Below, piece after piece: positions 60,572 through 64,000 of a stretch of DNA of 64,000 nt. The translations under genes were made by a program, and so were the position numbers. The notes below the pieces were generated by a model. It was not told where the DNA came from, did no database searches, and worked only from the letters and a program-made list of their open reading frames with translations. The DNA is taken from assembly GCA_002189035.1 (NCBI GenBank), contig NEEC01000004.1, positions 1,922,001 to 1,986,000 of the forward strand, read 5' to 3'. The stretch comes from Utricularia gibba. Lineage: Eukaryota; Streptophyta; Magnoliopsida; Lamiales; Lentibulariaceae. Numbering within the stretch: the first letter of the stretch is position 1; each line of letters begins with the position of its first letter.

Positions 60572-60841
60572 GCGAACGCCGATAACCTAACTGATAAGGT
60601 GTCTTTTGAGAGGGGGAGGGACTCTGCAAATGCTTTAACCACAAAAGTTGGCTGCTTTCTATTTGGTGGAATTTCTAGGCACATTAAGTGTTTACTCTCT
60701 ACAATATTTTACCAATGTGTGACGGGGTACTACCTAGTGGTTAATTTGATTCTTCACAAGCTTAGTAGTTAGTGTTGCCAATATGCTGATATCGCAGTAG
60801 GATGCAATTCTCAATAAGAAAATATACCACTTGGGGAGTGT

Positions 60842-60985
60842 TTGGGAGTTAGCATAATCTAATATGGGAATAATTTAGTATGGAATATTCTTACAAGCAT
60901 AATTATCAAGAGGATCGTTATCCGGACCAGATTGCAAACAAAGTGATTTGAACACTTTTATGCTTGTAAGAATATTCCATACCAT
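60842..60985. repeat. Inverted repeat of 25-26 bp with 55-bp spacer (MITE-like)
   Basis: Arms at 60877-60902 (AGTATGGAATATTCTTACAA to GCATAA) and 60958-60983 are reverse complements except for the outermost base. No target duplication was fixed. Confidence 0.8.
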
Positions 60986-63337
60986 GAAACACCTTGTTGG
61001 TCTAGACCCAGCCGGGCAGACCGGGTACTCAGTACGTGGACCAAAATCTAATTTGGAAATTTGATCCTATTATATTCTACAAAAAATGACTTAATTACCT
61101 TCAATTTTTTCTTTCCCATTTTGTTACAATTGGTTGTTAATTTCCTGTTTATTGTATATTTATTCAAAATAATTTGAAATAGGAGATTAATTTAAATAAT
61201 TTATTACTTTAAATTAACTGCTGATCAGGCCAACAATTCAGTCCGGTCCGCCCAGTACCCAATTAAAAAATGAGTAGATGAATTTTTAATTAAAATTTAT
61301 GTTTTATTCAAATTGAAATAATTTACTCCGTTGAATTCCCCCTCCTCAAAAAACGCTCCAGGCATCGCCACTGGACACAACATTTTCTTCTAAGGAAATG
61401 TGTAAATTATCTACTGATCCACCATTGCCTTTCCCGTATAAACGGGAAAAGAAAAAAAAGCAAGGTAAGTTTTGCAATACACAAAGAAAACCTGCAAACT
61501 TTTTATATTGGGGAAAGCAGCCTTACACGAACCATTCCTCATTATTGATTTGCACACAGTGTGCTTCGCCCCTTTTACTTGGGAGGATAACCGAGCAGTT
61601 GCGATTCAGACTTTCTTTCTCTATGCTGCTTTCTTGCTGATTATGTGCTATCGGGGTGTTTTGTTGGAATTTATTGTATTAGAGAATAGCTTTGTATTCC
61701 ATATTGTTAGTTGAAGAGGAGTTAAACTTGTTCATAATGTGTACCAACCCATTAACTTTAATGGACTTGAAATTGAGTTGAATCTCATACACACACAATA
61801 TTTTAATTTAGTAAATCTGATTGGGTTTTTGGAGGACCCAGTCACCCCAAAAGCCGCTCGCATGAGAGCGAACCAAACTCCCATTTTGTCTAGAGTTCAT
61901 TAGGATAATCCTAGAGAATTGAGAAATCATTTGCAAATCTTTTACAACATGTTGATCACTTAGCACCTATATCAAGTCAAATCCAACTCATTCTCACAAA
62001 GTAACATCGATAATTCAATAAAACATTTTTATGAAGTAGACATTGATATTCGAGATAACGTGGTGTAAACTACACTATTAATTTTTTAATGTATTATTAA
62101 GAGGCATTTGTAGTTTTTAACAGTAAGTATTTGATGAAAAAATGACACACCCAATATACAGACATCATTTATACATAAATGGAGTCTATATATTTAAAAA
62201 CAAATGTATATATTGAAATATTGATGAAAGATCAAGTGAAGTCATTGTGAATTGAACAAAAAAATCAATTTTCTAGTTGGGCCCATTTTTTCTTATTTCA
62301 AGCCATCAAGTATGACTCATGTTTAAGATAAACAATCAAATGATTTGATTGCTTTTTATTTGTCAACAATCCTATAGTTGTTATGCCAGTATTCAGTTAC
62401 ATAATAGAATAGAAAAACTGGTCCAAGACAAACAAAAGTTTGGTATCTATCTTTTCCATTAAAACTAATTTACATTCATAAGATATAAGAAGGTTGAATT
62501 CTAAGATTAGGAAATGTGAGTTAAGTTTGTGAGTATGCCTTGTAGTTGTAGTTGGATTTCCCCAAAATCCGTTCATTTTTGAGTGATTTTTTGCTCATGG
62601 TTTTTTCTCTTCATAGTTTCCATGTAAATTTAGTATTGTCTTTATTTTGCATCAACACCACACAAACACAAACTTATTTTGAATTAAACACAATTCATGT
62701 TAAGCTACTTCTTGATCTTTCTTTTTTGAGATTTTTTAGCTATATGCTTAAATGTAACAGTATAATATATACATGTTAGTGGCATACCCGTTGGGAGAGG
62801 AACACCATATGGAATAGAGGAGATAAATACTAGGACCAGTTTTCCTTCCCCTTAAAAACCAGGATATGAATCTCCGATGGAATAGAGGAGATAGAGCCCC
62901 TTGCCACTTTGCTAGGGTATTGACATGATTTGGATCGTCAAACGTACTCTTCAACATATTTCACCATTGTAGACTAACGATGGCCATATCACTTAATGTT
63001 GAAATTTCATTAATACATAAAGTCTTCACACTTAAACGCAATAGCCAATACTAGCCACTTGCACAATATTTCAAAAAAATAAGCCATGTGTGATGTGTTG
63101 CACCAAGTTCAAATCTAATTCTATAAAAAAAAAACAAAGTGGAGCAAAAGACCTTGAACTTGATCAAATAAAATTAACCTAGACACTGAAAATAAAATTA
63201 ATAATATTAGTATACCTGGTACCTAGATTGTCGTTTTGTCTGAGAGTAATATTAAGTCAATGGGCCTTGACAAGGCCCAACTTCTCAAGGATGTGTATTA
63301 TCTCCCATTTAAGGCAGTAAAGGTCCGGTGCTGAGCG
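60986..63337. other. Intergenic DNA, no gene recognised
   Basis: AT-rich. Two overlapping 80-codon frames at 61398-61714 carry no recognisable domain. 63240-63337 is the promoter and leader side of the DEG5 gene. Confidence 0.4.
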
Positions 63338-64000
63338 ATGGCGGGACTTCAGCTAAGCTTTCCGTGCAGGGCATTGTCTGCAAAACAACCTTGTAAAACT
63401 CAGCATTCTCCATATTCCCGTGCGTGCTTGAGCAGCTTCACCAGAAGAGCATCTCTTGTTTTTACATATTCTTGGCTCACGACATCTTTCTCGGGTTTCC
63501 ATCCATATCGGAATCTTTCATCGTTTGCTCAAGAGATAATAGATTCGGAAGAAAACAGGGGTGTTGAAATATTTGAGGTCCTCTTCTTAACTCCTTCGAA
63601 TGTCTCCATGTCCTTTATTTTTCTTCTATTGATTACCCGATTCACCAACGCCTTATTGGACTTTAGGAGAATTCATCCTCTGTTGTTTTTGTTGAAGACA
63701 TTGGGTTATCGAAATTACCCCAGAAAGGGGTTAGTATTATTGAAGAAGATGACGGTTTCAAAGTTGAGGGAACTGGTTCTGGTTTTGTCTGGGATGGATT
63801 TGGCCACATTGTGAGCTTTGTTTCTCAATGTCTTTTGATTTTTTATGTTTCCAGCCAATGTTAATTTTCAATCTCTGAAGCCCAACATCATTTTTCTAAC
63901 AGGTTACCAATTACCATGTAGTTTCCAAGCTGCTGACTGATACAACTGGCTTACGACGCTGCAAGGTCAGGCCCATTCATCGGTTGCTTCTTCATGTACC
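63338..64000 (+). CDS. DEG5: DEG5-type chloroplast serine protease, 5' part (runs off the right edge)
   Basis: Exons 63338-63577, 63667-63810 and 63903-63965, then a GTCAGG donor, give the first 149 residues. The N-terminus is Ser/Arg-rich (LSFPCRALSAKQPCK), a plausible transit peptide for the thylakoid lumen. Next comes EENSSSVVFVEDIGLSKLP, then VEGTGSGFVWDGFGHIVTNY, with the catalytic His in the NYHVV motif, and then TTGLRRCK. This fits DEG5 rather than DEG8 (whose block reads GNGSGVVWD..GYIVTNYHVI without the GLRRCK segment). The remaining triad residues are beyond the window. DEG5 works with DEG8 in the lumen in turnover of photodamaged photosystem II D1. The first donor is GTCCTC, an unusual consensus. 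Confidence 0.82.

Noticed and set aside
61398-61714. Overlapping 80-codon frames
   Set aside because: No recognisable family, two overlapping frames are equally open, and no promoter or splice support.

Overview
This is a window of nuclear DNA from a flowering plant, most likely a eudicot. It has AT-rich intergenic DNA, GT-AG introns, many nested and decayed plant transposons, a plant-type oxidosqualene cyclase (OSC) family, a GH17 beta-1,3-glucanase and the start of a chloroplast DEG5-type protease. The species cannot be named from the sequence. Genes are sparse: two apparently intact OSC genes, one OSC pseudogene, one glucanase gene and one partial protease gene. Most of the rest is transposon debris.

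Layout. 1-17.2 kb is a transposon graveyard: a Ty3/gypsy gag end on the minus strand, an LTR-like block, a degraded Ty1/copia element (3.3-6.9 kb, minus strand), Harbinger-like and other transposase fragments, an Athila-like ORF1 fragment, and a solo LTR with a perfect 5-bp target duplication (15.37-15.90 kb). OSC1 (17.9-22.3 kb, + strand, 17 exons, 761 codons) follows. 24.2-26.5 kb is a broken hAT transposase. 26.8-31.0 kb looks like a rearranged Mutator-like element carrying a near-perfect 30-bp hairpin and a 1.1-kb fold-back structure. OSC2 (32.0-35.7 kb) is also intact with the same 17 exons. 36.3-37.1 kb is a clean 810-bp Mutator-type MITE with a 9-bp target duplication. 37.4-47.6 kb holds gypsy and copia fragments, a second solo LTR with a perfect target duplication, and two arrays of a 41-bp repeat with a palindromic core. 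OSC3 (48.6-52.4 kb) keeps all 17 exons but has a stop codon in exon 2 and a frameshift in exon 17. The glucanase is at 55.2-56.3 kb (minus strand), and DEG5 enters at 63.3 kb and runs off the right edge.

The three OSC loci share 5' flanks, all exons and introns, and 3' flanks, so the region is a tandem segmental triplication later separated by transposons. OSC1 and OSC2 are virtually identical from about 85 bp upstream of the TATA-like site to intron 3, whereas the rest of OSC2 resembles OSC3. This points to gene conversion. OSC2 and OSC3 have proline in place of the conserved cysteine of the VECT motif, which in characterised cyclases contacts the catalytic aspartate of DCTAE. OSC1 keeps the cysteine. 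An OSC array with one canonical member, one member altered at a catalytic contact and one pseudogene is the most biologically interesting content. The fold-back structure at 29-30 kb is the strangest DNA structure. No cytochrome P450, acyltransferase or glycosyltransferase gene is visible, so there is no evidence here for a complete triterpene gene cluster.
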